Below, one piece after another: positions 37,267-51,541 of a stretch of DNA of 64,000 bases. Made by a program: the position numbers and the translations under genes. Below the pieces are notes generated by a model. It was not told where the DNA came from. It saw nothing but the letters and a program-made list of their open reading frames with translations, and made no database searches. The stretch comes from Oceanisphaera psychrotolerans (GTDB lineage Bacteria > Pseudomonadota > Gammaproteobacteria > Enterobacterales > Aeromonadaceae), in the NCBI RefSeq assembly GCF_001870485.1, contig NZ_MDKE01000033.1:1-64000 (forward strand), in the 5' to 3' direction. The first letter of the stretch is position 1, and each line of letters starts with the position of its first letter.

Positions 37267-39926
37267 TCAGTGCACGGAAACCGACTTGAGTCGCTCGGTA
37301 CCTGACAGCGACTTCGCCATGGCTTCCACCTGCTCGGCCGGCACAGGGCGGGCAAACAGATAACCTTGATAGAGCCGGCAGCCGTTGGTCTGCAGCAGCT
37401 TGCGCTGAGCTTCGGTTTCCACCCCTTCGGCAATGACTTCCAGATCCAGGCTGACGGCCATGGCGGTTATGGCCCGGATAATGGCCAGGCTGTTGGTATC
37501 ATCGGGTAAACGCCGCACAAAAGACTGATCTATTTTCAGCTGGTCCAGGGGGAGTTGCTGCAGATAATGCAACGATGAATAACCGGTGCCAAAGTCATCG
37601 ATGGAAAAACGAATACCGGACTCTTTAAGGAGCCGCATGCGGGCGATGGCCTGGGGCATATCGGTGATCAGCATCGATTCGGTCAATTCCAGCTTCAACC
37701 GCCTCGGGTTGGCACCGGTTAGCTGCAGCACCTTGAGTACCTCATCTACAAAACCCGGTTCATATAACTGGGTGGGACTGATATTCACCGATACATTCAC
37801 ATCCTGTAATTCCGGTCGCCCGGACCAGAGCGCCATCTGCTCGCAGGCGCGCAACAACACGACACGATCTATCCGGCTCATCAGCCCGGCGGCTTCGGCC
37901 ACGGCAATAAAGTCTGCGGGAGCCAGTATCCCCCGGTGCGGGTGATGCCAGCGCACCAGTGCTTCCAACCCCATCATCTGGTTACCGTCGTTGAACTGCG
38001 GCTGAAAATACACACAGAATTCCCCTGCTTCCACCCCGCGAATAATGTCTTCTTCCAGCAACAGCCGCTGAGAGATGGCTTGTTGCATTTCCGGGTCGAA
38101 GAAGCGCAGTTGCCCCTTGCCGGCCGCTTTGGCCTCATACATGGCTAACTCGGCCTGCCGCAACAATTCCTCCGCCGGCTGGCTGTGTGCATCCAGGAGC
38201 ACCAACCCCATGCTGGCACTGCTTCTCAGGCTGTGCTCTTCATACTGATAAGGTTTATCCAGCTGGTTCTGCAAGGTATGACAGAGCCGCTCGAGACGCG
38301 TCATCAGTTGGGCCTGCTGCTCGGACGATGCGCCGAGCAAAAACGCAAACTTGTCACTTCCCAGTCGAGCGACGGTGCTCTTCCCCCCCGCAATCTTGCG
38401 CAATCGTTTTGCCACTTGCAGCAATAATTTGTCACCGACAAAATTACCCCACAAATCATTGATATTCCTGAAATTATCAAGATCAAGGAAGATCAGCGCT
38501 CCCAGTTTCCCATTCTCTGCACTCTCCGACTGCGTCTGCCGGATCCGCTCGAGCAACAGGCGGCGATTGGGCAAGCCGGTCAACACATCATAAAACGCCA
38601 GATGATTGATTTTCTCGGCGGCTTTTTTCCGTTCGGTCATATCGGTTATCGCCGCCACATAATGACTGATCCGGCCGTGGCCATCCTTTACCGCGCTGAT
38701 CGACAACCATTGCGGATAGCAATCACCGGACTTGCGCTTGTTGATGATTTCCCCCTGCCAGCGCCCCGCCGATGCAATACAGTGCCACATCTGCCGATAA
38801 AACGTGGCATCGTGCTTGCCAGAGCTGAGTATGGCTGGCGTATAGCCTTTACCTCGTCCTCGGTATAACCGGTGATCTCGCTAAAGGCGCGGTTTACCCG
38901 CAGTATCCTGTTATGTGCATCGGTCACCAGCATGGCCTGAGTACTTTCAAACGCCACGGCCGCAATACGCAGATCGGTTTCATTCTTGACCCGGGCACTG
39001 ATATCGCGACTCAGGGTCACCACCGCCGGTTTGTCGAGATGCCGGCTTTCAAGTCTTTGCGCCACACATTCAAAGACGTGGCAACCATGCTCGGTGTTTA
39101 GCTCGTAAGTCAGAGTATTGACCGTTTTCTGCCTCAGGGTCTGGCGAACAAACGCCAGCAAGGCATCAGCCTGCTCCGGCGGAAAAATGTCCCGCACGGT
39201 ATGCCCCTGGAGCCGATCGATCGCAACATGTGGCAAGCGAGCATCGTCAGCCATGACTTCAAGATAACGCCCGTCTTCATCAATAACACACATCAGATCC
39301 GGCAAGGCACGGGTAATGGCCATCAGCCGGGCCTGACTGTCGTGCAGCGCCTGCTGTTCCCGCAAGCGCTGTCTGGCATCCTTGAGAATAAAAACCAGCA
39401 TCAGGGTCAGTGGCACCACCACCAGCAGAAACGGCCACGTCAGCGACAGGATATGCTGCCGCTGCTGGGGCTCGACGGCCAAAAATACCAGTCCCATCTT
39501 CGTGGCGTGCAAGAACAGCGTTACCGGCAACAGCGACCACAGGTTCAGCCGTATCCAGCCCCGCTGCCAGGCGTACCGCACGCCAAGGCCCAGAACCAGT
39601 GCCAGCACCATGCACAAGATGCCGATCATGGTACCGGGCCCGCTGAGCCAGAGCCGGAACCCACCGGCCATCAGCAGCGCCAGCCCTCCTGACAGCGGGC
39701 CACTGAACAAGCCGGCCACAAAAAGCACCGCATCGCGCACATCCAGCAGCACGCCTGGGCCAATAATTAAGGGCAACGACATACAGGCGATGGCGATGAC
39801 ACCAAACAAGATACCGGAAGTGAGTACCAGCAGCCGGGGATGCTGCTGCCCCCGGCGCACGTTGATGGTCAGCAGCCAGCCCGACGCAAGAATGAGAATG
39901 GCCTGTTCAATAATGGATATCAGCAT
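37267..39926 (-). CDS. Membrane sensor c-di-GMP phosphodiesterase (5TM-PAS-PAS-GGDEF-EAL), frame broken once
   Basis: About 886 residues when restored. N-terminal 5TM-LYT-type membrane sensor (about 1-175; PGVLLDVRDAVLFVAGLFSG), two PAS domains (VIDEDGRYLEVM; AMLVTDAHNRILRVN), GGDEF and EAL domains. The GGDEF signature is ARLGSDKFAFLL, so the catalytic motif is degenerate. The EAL domain is intact: GLEALVRWHHP, NVSVNISPTQL, ELTESML, DDFGTGYSSL, KIDQSFV and EGVET. Phosphodiesterase activity is therefore expected, with the GGDEF part regulatory. The frame breaks at about 38846, where AAGGC stands for AAGGGC and one G is missing between GYTEDEVK and GYTPAILSSG. Own terminator downstream. Confidence 0.88.
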
Positions 39927-40292
39927 GAATAATGTGGCAACGCATGATTAATGGGCGTGAGGGGAAAAGCGGAAGAAAACCATCGTTACCTGTCTGAGTC
40001 ACGATGTGATGAACGGTGAGAGTGTAACAGAAGCGTTGTTCAATCCCCATACAAAGCTAATGGAGTCATCATGGCCGCCATGTTCTCCTTCGGCGCCATC
40101 GGCAGGGCCCGGAAAACGGCCCTGGCATCGCCATGCCCGGATATGACCCCGACCGCAAAACGGTGGTTTATACCGCGTCTGACTTGACGGCCCTCGGTCT
40201 CTGGCCAATAACTAGATAGAGGTAAATACGGCAAGTGCCGGTTTACTCTGGTTCGATCGCTTTGCGATAGGGATGTTTAAGGGGATAACGCT
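39927..40292. other. Gap between EAL gene and Yip1 gene
   Basis: 366 bases. A 64-codon frame on the minus strand (40040-40234) and shorter plus-strand frames are present but have no recognisable product or ribosome-binding site. GGGATGTTTAAGGGGATAAC at the right end supplies the ribosome-binding site of the next gene. No other signal was recognised. Confidence 0.5.
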
Positions 40293-40898
40293 ATGATTTT
40301 GAACCATATATGGGGTCTTTATGCGCACCCCAAAGAAGAATGGCATACCATAGATCACCACCACGAGAGCCTGAGCTACAGTCTGGTCCACCTGATGTTC
40401 ATCGCCCTGATACCGGCATTATCCGCCTATGTTTCCGCCACCATGATCGGCTGGAATTTCGGCTCAACCACCAGTACAACCATCATGCTCACCACTCAAA
40501 GCGCCCTGATTATGTCGCTAGGCATGTACGTCACGCTTATTGCCGGCGTCTTTGCCCTTGCCTACCTGACCTTCTGGATGGCCAAAACCTTCGGTGCCAA
40601 ACCCAACTTTACCCAGAGCATGGAACTGGCCGCCTATACCGCAACCCCTCTGTTCATGACGGGGCTGGCGCTATTTTATCCCGAGCCGATTTTCCTGATG
40701 ATGGTCGGTCTGGCCGGGCTGACCTATTCGGTCTACCTGCTTTATTCCGGGGTTCCCATCATCATGCACATCCCCGAGGAGCGCGGTTTTATTTACGCGA
40801 GCTCGGTGGTGACCTGCGGCCTGGTGCTGCTGGTCTGTATCATGGCGGGCTCCGTCATCGTCTGGAGCTGGGGCTTTGGACCGATTTACACCAACTGA
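40293..40898 (+). CDS. Yip1-domain inner-membrane protein
   Basis: 201 residues. The N-terminus MILNHIWGLYAHPKEEWHTI is typical of bacterial Yip1/DUF1282 proteins. Five membrane segments are visible (about 30-50, 65-95, 113-130, 132-150 and 170-192). Function is unknown in bacteria. AGGGG ribosome-binding site 8 bases before the start. Convergent with purF, sharing a terminator. Confidence 0.85.
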   Translation: MILNHIWGLYAHPKEEWHTIDHHHESLSYSLVHLMFIALIPALSAYVSATMIGWNFGSTTSTTIMLTTQSALIMSLGMYVTLIAGVFALAYLTFWMAKTFGAKPNFTQSMELAAYTATPLFMTGLALFYPEPIFLMMVGLAGLTYSVYLLYSGVPIIMHIPEERGFIYASSVVTCGLVLLVCIMAGSVIVWSWGFGPIYTN

Positions 40899-40917
40899 CC
40901 GGCCCACGACCGCATTG

Positions 40918-40944
40918 AAAAAGGGGTCCGAAGACCCCTTTTTT
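40918..40944. terminator. Bidirectional terminator between the Yip1 gene and purF
   Basis: AAAAAGGGGTC-CGAA-GACCCCTTTTTT; works on both strands for the two convergent genes. Confidence 0.9.
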
Positions 40945-40958
40945 GTGCCCGGTCACCG

Positions 40959-42478
40959 TTATGGCTGACCTTCGTTGTAGATTTCCAGATGACTGTTATC
41001 GATGGAGTCTTTCTGCTTGGCACTGTCGTTACGCAAGGCATTCAGCGCATCCAGATATTCCTGGTTCACATCCTGAGTAACATACTCGCCGGTGAATACC
41101 GAAGTTTCAAAGCGACGCAGCTCGGGGTTGAAATGACGAACCGCATCTTCCAGATCTTCCAGCTCCTGGAAAATCAGGCCATCGGCACCGATCAGCTGGC
41201 AGATTTCTTCCACTTCCCGGCCGTAGGCAATCAGCTCGTTGACGGAAGGCATATCGATACCATAGACGTTGGGGAACCGGATTTCGGGCGCGGCTGAGGC
41301 AAAATACACCTTCTTGGCGCCGGCTTCCCGGGCCATCTGGATGATCTGCTCGGAGGTCGTGCCGCGTACGATGGAATCATCCACCAGCAGTACATTCTTG
41401 CCGGCAAATTCCGACGGAATAGCGTTAAGCTTGCGGCGCACCGACTGCTTGCGCTGCTGCTGACCGGGCATGATGAAGGTACGGCCGATATAACGGTTCT
41501 TCACAAAACCCTGACGATAAGGCAGCTGCAGGTTGTGGGCAATTTCCAGCGCGATGTCACAGGACGTTTCGGGGATCGGGATCACCACGTCGATATCGAA
41601 CTCTTCCCACTCCCGGGCAATTTTGGCCCCCAGCTTCTGACCCATGCGTACCCGGGCACCGTAGACCGAGACCTTGTCGATGAAGGAGTCGGGCCGTGCG
41701 AAATAGACATACTCGAAAATACAGGAGTGATGCTGCGGCTCAGCGGCGCATTGCTGGGTAAAGAGCTCACCCTGCCTGGTGATATAAACCGCTTCACCCG
41801 GAGCTACATCGCGGATCAGGGTGAAACCTACCGCATCCAGCGCCACGCTTTCGGACGCCACCATATATTCGGTACTGCCGTCTTCGCAGTCACGCTTGCC
41901 CAGCACCAAGGGGCGGATGCCGTTGGGATCGCGGAAAGCCAGCATGCCATGGCCGATAATGACCGCCACGGCTGCATAGGCACCCCGTACCTGTTCGTGC
42001 ACCTTGCTGACGGCGGCAAATACATGGCCCGGCTCGAGGTGCAGGGTTTGCGTCTGCTGATCCAGCTCATGTGCCAGCACGTTCAGCAACACTTCGGAGT
42101 CGGAGCTGGTATTGATATGGCGACGGGCGACCCGGAACTGTTCTTCTTTCAGCTCGCGGGCATTGGTCAGGTTGCCGTTATGGGCCAGGGCAATACCGAA
42201 CGGAGAATTCACGTAAAAGGCTGCGCCTGGGCCACGCTGCTGCTGCCGGCGGTGGGATAGCGCACATGGCCAATCCCCACGTTCCCGATCAGACGCTCCA
42301 TATGACGCTCTTCAAACACGTCCCGTACCAGACCATTGGCCTTGCGCTGGCGGAAGGTATCCCCCGAAATGGTAACGATACCGGCCGCATCCTGACCTCT
42401 GTGTTGCAGTACCGTCAGGCTGTCATACAGCGCCTGATTTACCGGGGTCGTACCTTGAATACCGACAATCCCACACAT
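40959..42478 (-). CDS. purF: Amidophosphoribosyltransferase, frame broken once
   Basis: First committed step of purine synthesis: glutamine and PRPP to phosphoribosylamine. 506 residues when restored (E. coli 505). The Ntn nucleophile Cys2 (MCGIVGI), [24 protein letters not shown], and the PRPP-binding [17 protein letters not shown] are all present. The frame breaks at 42210-42214: CAGCCTTTTACG where CAGCCTTTTTACG would give [19 protein letters not shown]. One T is missing from a homopolymer. The ATG near 42212 is not a genuine start. Downstream of cvpA as in E. coli. Confidence 0.93.
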
Positions 42479-42498
42479 GTCCTAATTTCCTCAATTCA

Positions 42499-42990
42499 TT
42501 ATGGCTTGGGGGGTAAAAAGCTGGATGAATTCTGCACCAGGCTGAAAAACCACTGGATCACGATACCAAACTCCGGAATCAACCGGGATTCACGCCACCA
42601 CACACTCTGTGCGAAGGCCGTCATGGTATCGATAAATAACAACAGGGCCGCTACGATAAGCACGCCCCGCACTGCCCCGAAACAGACGCCCAGTACCCTG
42701 TCGGTACCAGAGAGTCCGGTTTTGGTCACCAGCTCACCGATAATGTAATTAATCAGGGCGCCCAGGATCAGGGTCAGGACAAACAGGATGGCAATGGCTG
42801 CGCCATTGCGGAATAACGGATCGGAGATCTCGAGATGAACGCTCAGGTCGGCGTAAAAACGACTGGCAACGAAGAAAGCGGCTAGCCAGGTAGCCAACGA
42901 CATTGCCTCTTTCACAAATCCCCTGACCAGGCTGATGAGTGCAGAAAGGCCGATAATGCCGAGAATTACATAGTCTATCCAAACCATCAT
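42499..42990 (-). CDS. cvpA: CvpA family membrane protein
   Basis: Inner-membrane protein of the purF operon, needed for colicin V production in E. coli and for envelope stress resistance. 163 residues with four hydrophobic segments (about 5-22, 28-45, 63-85, 102-123) and the family start VWIDYVILGIIGLSALISLVRGFVKE (VWIDYVILGIIGL, SLVRGFVKE). 20 bases upstream of purF. No PurR-like operator was recognised. Confidence 0.93.
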   Translation of the reverse strand: MMVWIDYVILGIIGLSALISLVRGFVKEAMSLATWLAAFFVASRFYADLSVHLEISDPLFRNGAAIAILFVLTLILGALINYIIGELVTKTGLSGTDRVLGVCFGAVRGVLIVAALLLFIDTMTAFAQSVWWRESRLIPEFGIVIQWFFSLVQNSSSFLPPKP

Positions 42991-43107
42991 GTACTGCCGG
43001 GGACCTCTTGAATGCCGCGCATTCTACCAAAGGAGAGAGGTAAAAGGCGAAGGAAAAGCGGATAAATTTCATTCAATATCAAACTAATTTCCGTCGTGAA
43101 ACGCCGT

Positions 43108-43137
43108 AAAAAACAAGCCGGGGCATGGGCCCCGGCT
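43108..43137 (-). terminator. serS terminator
   Basis: Perfect stem AGCCGGGGC / GCCCCGGCT with a 4-nt loop followed on the minus strand by TGTTTTTTA, 22 bases after the serS stop. Confidence 0.88.
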
Positions 43138-43159
43138 CATTTGGCTGATGACATCAGAC

Positions 43160-44461
<1,302 letters not shown>

Positions 44462-44554
44462 TTACCTTATTTGATGCTTGTACTGCGTGTCGCACGCAGG
44501 GTCGGAAGTCACTAAATCGAGGTCAAGTTTATCAGCTTAGCGGGGCGGGAGCAA

Positions 44555-45880
44555 CTAGCCGCTGGCCTGCTCATCGAGACTTTTCAGGTAATCGAGTTTG
44601 GCCCTTACCTTCTGTTCGAAGCCCCGCTCGTTGGGCTGATAATAACGCCGTTCTGCCAGCGCCGTCGGCAGGTAGGTCTCACCGGCGGCATAGGCTCCCG
44701 GTTCGTTGTGGGCATACCGATACTCGGCGCCGTGGCCCAGTTCTTTCATCAGCCTGGTGGGGGCGTTGCGCAGATGCACCGGCACCTCATAATCGGGCAG
44801 CTCGCGGGCATCCTTGAGCGCCGCTTTCCAGGCGGTATAGAGGGAGTTGCTCTTGGGCGCACAGGCGAGGTAAACGATGGCCTGGGCAATGGCCCGTTCC
44901 CCTTCTGCCGGTCCGACCCGGGTAAAGCAGTCCCAGGCGGCCAGGGCGACTTCCATCGCTTTGGGGTCGGCCAGGCCCACATCTTCCGAGGCGATGGCCA
45001 GCAGCCGGCGGGCGATATAAAGCGGATCGCAGCCAGCACTGATCATGCGCGCATACCAGTACAGACCGGCGTCCGGGCTGGACCCCCGAATTGACTTGTG
45101 TACCGCCGAAATCAAATCGTAATAGAGATCGCCCTGGTTATCGAACCGGGCCAGCCGCTCGCCGGTCACTTCCGCCAGCAGCGCCTTGTCGATGCGGCGA
45201 ACCTCTTCATGCGGCTCGGCCATGTCCGCCAGCAGTTCCAGGTAATTCAGCGCCTTGCGCCCATCGCCGTCCACCAGTTCGGCCAGCGCCCGCTGTACAC
45301 CATCGGCCAACTCGATGCCCTGCCCGGCCAGCCCGCGTTCATCGCTCAGCGCCTGGGCTATCATCAGCTCGATTTCCGCCGACTCCAGCCGCTTGAGCAG
45401 ATAGACCCGGGCCCGGGACAACAAGGCATTGTTCAGCTCGAAGGAGGGATTTTCGGTGGTGGCACCGATGAAGGTGACGGTGCCGTCCTCGATATGAGGC
45501 AGAAAGGCATCCTGCTGAGATTTGTTGAAGCGGTGCACTTCGTCCACAAACAGTATGGTGCGCCGCCCGGCCAGTTTGTGTTCCCGCGCCCGCTCGATGG
45601 CGGCACGGATCTCCTTGACCCCGGAGGTAACCGCCGATACCCGCTCGACCTGAGCATCGCAGTAATGGGCAATCAGCTCGGCCAGGGTGGTCTTGCCGGT
45701 GCCCGGCGGCCCCCACAGGATCATGGAATGACAATGCCCGGCTTCCAGCGCCCGACGCAGCGGCTTGCCCGGCCCCAGAATATGCGTCTGGCCCAGGTAT
45801 TGCTCCAGCCGCTGGGGGCGCATCCGCGCCGCCAGTGGGCGAAAGTCGTCCTGTTCGAAGTCCAGACTCAGGGTACTCAT
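44555..45880 (-). CDS. rarA: Replication-associated recombination protein RarA (MgsA)
   Basis: AAA+ clamp-loader-like ATPase that acts at stalled forks with SSB. 441 residues: [20 protein letters not shown], Walker A GPPGTGKT, Walker [17 protein letters not shown], sensor 1 [14 protein letters not shown] and the tetramerisation domain with [15 protein letters not shown]. Located between lolA and serS as in E. coli. Confidence 0.96.
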   Translation of the reverse strand: MSTLSLDFEQDDFRPLAARMRPQRLEQYLGQTHILGPGKPLRRALEAGHCHSMILWGPPGTGKTTLAELIAHYCDAQVERVSAVTSGVKEIRAAIERAREHKLAGRRTILFVDEVHRFNKSQQDAFLPHIEDGTVTFIGATTENPSFELNNALLSRARVYLLKRLESAEIELMIAQALSDERGLAGQGIELADGVQRALAELVDGDGRKALNYLELLADMAEPHEEVRRIDKALLAEVTGERLARFDNQGDLYYDLISAVHKSIRGSSPDAGLYWYARMISAGCDPLYIARRLLAIASEDVGLADPKAMEVALAAWDCFTRVGPAEGERAIAQAIVYLACAPKSNSLYTAWKAALKDARELPDYEVPVHLRNAPTRLMKELGHGAEYRYAHNEPGAYAAGETYLPTALAERRYYQPNERGFEQKVRAKLDYLKSLDEQASG

Positions 45881-45943
45881 GTCATTTCATCCCCATAAAA
45901 CAAGCGGTAAGCTTTAAGCTGTCAGCTTAAAGCAGCTGCTCCC

Positions 45944-46551
45944 TCAGCGTTGGTCGTCGACCATCACCCGGCCGGGGGGGTGAAGGTAAAGGTGTCGGCA
46001 CCGGAGGCGGGCTTGGTATTCACCTGCTTCAAAGTAAATTCACTGCGCTGACCGCCGGACTCGATCACCGTAAAACGCTGAATACGGTTGTTACGGTCGA
46101 AACGCAGGCTGAACTGACTGATCAGCTCGCCCGGATCCTTGCTGGTCACCACATAATCGGCGCCTTTGCGAGCCACATCATATTGCTGCCAGCGCCGACC
46201 GTCCGCCCCCGCAATCAGCAAAAAGGGCGTGTTCTGTATCGCCTGCTCCAGCGGGGCTATGCTGACCTGCTCCACGAAAGGATCGTACACCCAGACATCA
46301 TTGCCATCGGACACGATCAGACTTTCGTCCGGCGATACCGTATGCCATCGAAACCGGTCGGGCCGGGCCAGCTGCATGGTGCCCTCGGCACTTTGCATCG
46401 GCGCCCCCTGCTCATCGAATACCTGTTGGCTGAACCGGGCAGAAAACCGGTCGAAGGATGCCAGCTTCTGCTGCAATTCGGCCCGGACATCGGCCAGCGC
46501 CACGGCACTGACCGACCACAGCAATACCCCTAAGGTTGCCAGTTTTTTCAT
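45944..46551 (-). CDS. lolA: Outer-membrane lipoprotein carrier protein LolA, frame broken near the end
   Basis: Periplasmic chaperone that ferries lipoproteins from LolCDE to LolB; essential in E. coli. 202 residues when restored. A signal peptide (1-20, cleaved after ALA) is followed by DVRAELQQKLASFDRFSARF, the WHTVSPDESLIVSDG strand and IQNTPFLLIAG. As given, the frame stops after TFTFTPPAG; inserting one G (GCCGGGG for GCCGGG at about 45974) restores VMVDDQR and a stop at 45944, like the E. coli C-terminus. The start is 2 bases after the ftsK stop. Confidence 0.92.
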
Positions 46552-46553
46552 GG

Positions 46554-49139
46554 TTACTCCCTGGCTGGCGGAGGTGCCAGCACTTCACGTTGACCGTTGC
46601 CGCCCGCCGGACTGACGATACCCTGAAACTCCATCTGTTCGATGATGCGGGCGGCCCTGTTGTAACCTATTTTGAACTTGCGTTGCACGCTGGAGGTAGA
46701 GCCACGACGCGTCTCTACGACAAAAGCCACCGCATGGTCGAACAGCTCGTCCAGCTCTTCAACGCCCCCTTCCGGCGCCTCACCGGGCAGCAGCCCCTCG
46801 GCACCCACATCGCCGCTCAGAATATCCTCGATATAATCGGGCTCGCCCCGCTCCTTCCAGGCCGCCACCACCCGGTGCACTTCATGGTCGTCCACAAAGG
46901 CGCCATGTACCCGGGTCGGGTTGCTGTCACCGGCCGGCAGGTAGAGCATATCGCCCATGCCCAGCAGCGACTCGGCCCCCTGCTGATCGAGAATGGTGCG
47001 CGAGTCGATTTTGCTCGACACCTGAAACGACATCCGGGTCGGAATGTTGGCCTTGATCAGGCCGGTGATCACGTCCACCGAAGGCCGCTGGGTCGCCAGG
47101 ATCAGGTGAATGCCGGCCGCCCGTGCCTTCTGGGCTATACGCGCAATCAATTCTTCCACTTTCTTGCCGACGATCATCATCATGTCGGCAAATTCGTCGA
47201 TCACCACCACAATATGGGGCAGCTTCTCCAGCGCCGGTGGATAGGTATCCATCGACTGGGTCGGTTGCCACAAGGGATCCCGCAGCGGCTCACCAGCGTC
47301 AATTGCATCCTGTATCTTGCTGTTGAAGCCCTTGAGGTTTCGAACTCCCATGGCCGACATCAGCTTGTAACGCCGTTCCATTTCGCCCACACACCAGCGC
47401 AGGGCATTGGCGGCCTCTTTCATGTCGGTAACCACTTCGGTCAGCAGGTGCGGAATGCCTTCATAGACCGACAGTTCCAGCATCTTGGGATCGATCATGA
47501 TGAAACGCACTTCTTCCGGCGTGGCCTTGTACAGCATCGACAGTATCATGACGTTGACCCCCACCGACTTACCGGAGCCGGTGGTACCGGCCACCAGCAC
47601 ATGGGGCATCTTGGCCAGGTTGACGATCACCGGCTCACCGGCAATATCCTGACCCAGCACCAGCGTCAGCGGGTGCTCGCTGCGCGCAAAGGCCTCGCTG
47701 TCCATCACCTCGCGCAGATAGACGGTTTCGCGCCGGGTGTTGGGCAACTCCAGTCCCACATAGGGTTTTCCGGGGATCACTTCCACCACTCGTACGCTGA
47801 TGGCAGACAGGGAACGGGCCAGGTCCCGGGCCAGGTTGGTGATTTTGCTGACCTTGACCCCGGGAGCCAGATCCAGTTCAAACCGGGTAATAACCGGCCC
47901 CGGATAAACCCCGACCACATTGGCCTGCACGTTGTAATCCGCCAGCTTGGCTTCCACCAGTCGGGCGATACGTTCAAGCTCGGCCTCGCTGACCATATGC
48001 TGACGGGGCTTGGGCGGATCCAGTAGCTCCACCGAAGGTAACGGAGACAGGTCGGTCCGCCGGGATGCGGCCGGCGATCGCGGCGGCGGTACCGGCTCGG
48101 ATGCCGCCGGATCTTCCCCCTCATTCAGCCAGGGCAGATCCAGTTCATCGTCGTCATCATCCAGAGCCCAGCCGTTGGCTTCGGCGATGGTGGCCATGGC
48201 GGTATCGGGCTCAGGCTCGGCCACCGACCCCATCACCGGCTCTTTGCGTACCTGCTCCTTGCGTACCGGTGGCGTCTTTTTCTGCACCGGAGCGCGCGGC
48301 GCCGGTGACGCGGCAACCGGTGCCAGCAGAGGATCGTCCTGCTCCGGCTCCCACTCTGGCTCCATATCCGTTTCCGGCACGGCCGGACCATCGAGCCGTT
48401 CCTTGAACCGACGCCAGCCGACAAACCCCGCTTCGGAAGCCGCCGGCGATGCGGCTTCGGCAGGAGGCGTTACCGGCATCGTTGTGTCGACGGTACCCCG
48501 GCGGCGATGCGCCATGTCGGTTTGCCAGTCGAGCAGCCGTTGCGGTAGCTGGCCGAGCCAGCGCGGACCGTTCAGTACCATGGCGCCCAGACGCTCCACA
48601 ATCAACAGCCAGGACCAGCCGGTAAAGAAGGTGACACCGGTGGCAAAGCCACACAACAACACCAGGGTGGTCCCCAGAGAGCCAAACATCGAGTTCAGGG
48701 CCGACGCCAGCATGTCGCCGATAAGGCCGCCGGAAGAAAAATAATAGATGTTGTCCACGTTCATGCTGGCCAGTGCCAGCAGGCTGAGCAGTAACATCAG
48801 AAAGCCGATAATGCGCAGGCTCAGGGTCAGATAACAGATATCGCTCAAGGCCCTCGGCCGCCACAGGGTCACCCAGCCGATCAGCACCATGAAAAATGGC
48901 AACAGATAGGCCGAAAAGCCGAACGCAAACAGCAGAATATCCGCCAGCCAGGCCCCCGCCGGTCCGGCAGCATTACGAATGTCCCCGCCCCATGCGGTTT
49001 GAGACCAACCCGGATCAGAGGGATGGTAAGAGACCAGCGATAACATCATGAAGATCGCCAGCAAGATAATGATGATCAATCCGGCCTCAAACAGACGCTG
49101 TAAACCAGACATGGGAGTAAACAGCTTTTTCTCCGCCAA
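46554..49139 (-). CDS. ftsK: DNA translocase FtsK
   Basis: Septal DNA pump that clears the chromosome terminus and activates XerCD at dif. 861 residues, shorter than E. coli (1329) because the Pro/Gln linker is short (about 215-390). Four or five N-terminal membrane helices (about 20-185), then the alpha/beta motor with Walker [11 protein letters not shown] and Walker [15 protein letters not shown], and the gamma winged-helix (about 795-850: [20 protein letters not shown]) that reads KOPS sites. Between lrp and lolA. Confidence 0.96.
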   Translation of the reverse strand: MAEKKLFTPMSGLQRLFEAGLIIIILLAIFMMLSLVSYHPSDPGWSQTAWGGDIRNAAGPAGAWLADILLFAFGFSAYLLPFFMVLIGWVTLWRPRALSDICYLTLSLRIIGFLMLLLSLLALASMNVDNIYYFSSGGLIGDMLASALNSMFGSLGTTLVLLCGFATGVTFFTGWSWLLIVERLGAMVLNGPRWLGQLPQRLLDWQTDMAHRRRGTVDTTMPVTPPAEAASPAASEAGFVGWRRFKERLDGPAVPETDMEPEWEPEQDDPLLAPVAASPAPRAPVQKKTPPVRKEQVRKEPVMGSVAEPEPDTAMATIAEANGWALDDDDDELDLPWLNEGEDPAASEPVPPPRSPAASRRTDLSPLPSVELLDPPKPRQHMVSEAELERIARLVEAKLADYNVQANVVGVYPGPVITRFELDLAPGVKVSKITNLARDLARSLSAISVRVVEVIPGKPYVGLELPNTRRETVYLREVMDSEAFARSEHPLTLVLGQDIAGEPVIVNLAKMPHVLVAGTTGSGKSVGVNVMILSMLYKATPEEVRFIMIDPKMLELSVYEGIPHLLTEVVTDMKEAANALRWCVGEMERRYKLMSAMGVRNLKGFNSKIQDAIDAGEPLRDPLWQPTQSMDTYPPALEKLPHIVVVIDEFADMMMIVGKKVEELIARIAQKARAAGIHLILATQRPSVDVITGLIKANIPTRMSFQVSSKIDSRTILDQQGAESLLGMGDMLYLPAGDSNPTRVHGAFVDDHEVHRVVAAWKERGEPDYIEDILSGDVGAEGLLPGEAPEGGVEELDELFDHAVAFVVETRRGSTSSVQRKFKIGYNRAARIIEQMEFQGIVSPAGGNGQREVLAPPPARE

Positions 49140-49218
49140 ACGCCCGCTCCTCGCTCATTTTTTTGTTGTGCCACACACCGAAAAGACTGCGACAGTAAAA
49201 GTCGTCAGCCATCAAACG

Positions 49219-49243
49219 ACAAACGAGCGGCCGGGGCCGCTCG
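49219..49243 (-). terminator. Hairpin after lrp
   Basis: CGAGCGGC ... GCCGCTCG stem (49224-49243) followed by TTTGTCG on the minus strand, between lrp and ftsK. Confidence 0.5.
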
Positions 49244-49310
49244 CAGAGTCAGGTTCCACATCCGTCCCCGCCCGGCATAAAAATACCAGAGCCGGGCAGA
49301 TTAGCACAGT

Positions 49311-49826
49311 TTATCGGGTATTTATCACCAGACGATTACTCTGCTTCACTTCTTCCATCACCACATAGGTACGGGTGTCGTTTACCCCCGGCAGGCGCAA
49401 CAGGGTTTCCCCCAGCAGCTTGCGGTAGGCAGACATGTCCGCTACCCGGGTCTTGAGCAAGTAGTCGAAATCACCGGATACCAGATGACATTCCTGGATT
49501 TCTTCCAGCTTCTGTACCGCATCGTTAAACTCGTCAAACACATCCGGTGTGCCGCGGTTGAGGGTAATTTCGACAAAAACCAGCAGTGAGGCATCCAGAA
49601 ACTGGGGGTTGAGAATAGCGGTATAACCTTCGATATACCCCTGACGTTCCAGGCGGCGCACCCGCTCGAGGCAGGGCGTTGGGCTCAGGCCCACCCGTTT
49701 GGACAACTCCACGTTGGAAATACGGCCGTCTTGCTGCAGCTCATTGAGTATGTTGCGATCGATACGGTCGAGCTCTTTGGCCGGCCTGCTGTTCAAATCC
49801 AACACTTCATCCATCCTTTGACTCAT
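49311..49826 (-). CDS. lrp: Leucine-responsive regulatory protein
   Basis: Global feast/famine regulator. 171 residues; after a divergent N-terminal 18 residues it follows E. coli Lrp almost residue for residue: LDRIDRNILNELQQDGRISN, the HTH VELSKRVGLSPTPCLERVRR, and the RAM domain with VSGDFDYLLKTRV and VNDTRTYVVMEEVKQSNRLV. ATG 49814 is an alternative start. Divergent from trxB, as in E. coli. Confidence 0.97.
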   Translation of the reverse strand: MSQRMDEVLDLNSRPAKELDRIDRNILNELQQDGRISNVELSKRVGLSPTPCLERVRRLERQGYIEGYTAILNPQFLDASLLVFVEITLNRGTPDVFDEFNDAVQKLEEIQECHLVSGDFDYLLKTRVADMSAYRKLLGETLLRLPGVNDTRTYVVMEEVKQSNRLVINTR

Positions 49827-51423
<1,597 letters not shown>

Positions 51424-51445
51424 AGCCCCCTTTTAGCGGAAAGTG

Positions 51446-51478
51446 AAAAACGGCGCTGTTTGATACAGCGCCGTTTTT
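51446..51478 (+). terminator. trxB terminator
   Basis: AAAAACGGCGCTGT-TTGAT-ACAGCGCCGTTTTT, a perfect stem with T run, 22 bases after trxB. The stem is the same as that of the dapD terminator at 63417-63449. Confidence 0.9.
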
Positions 51479-51541
51479 ATTACTATCGTCAACCCCTGCG
51501 GATTGACGTCACCGACCTGGGCATTCACCAGCAGGGCGCAC

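Noticed and set aside
40040-40234. 64-codon minus-strand frame before the Yip1 gene
   Set aside because: No recognisable family, no ribosome-binding site, and competing frames of similar length on the other strand.
42209-42478. Short protein as a separate glutamine amidotransferase
   Set aside because: It is simply the N-terminal part of PurF; one missing T explains the split.
42880-43080. PurR operator upstream of cvpA-purF
   Set aside because: No sequence close to the PurR consensus was visible.
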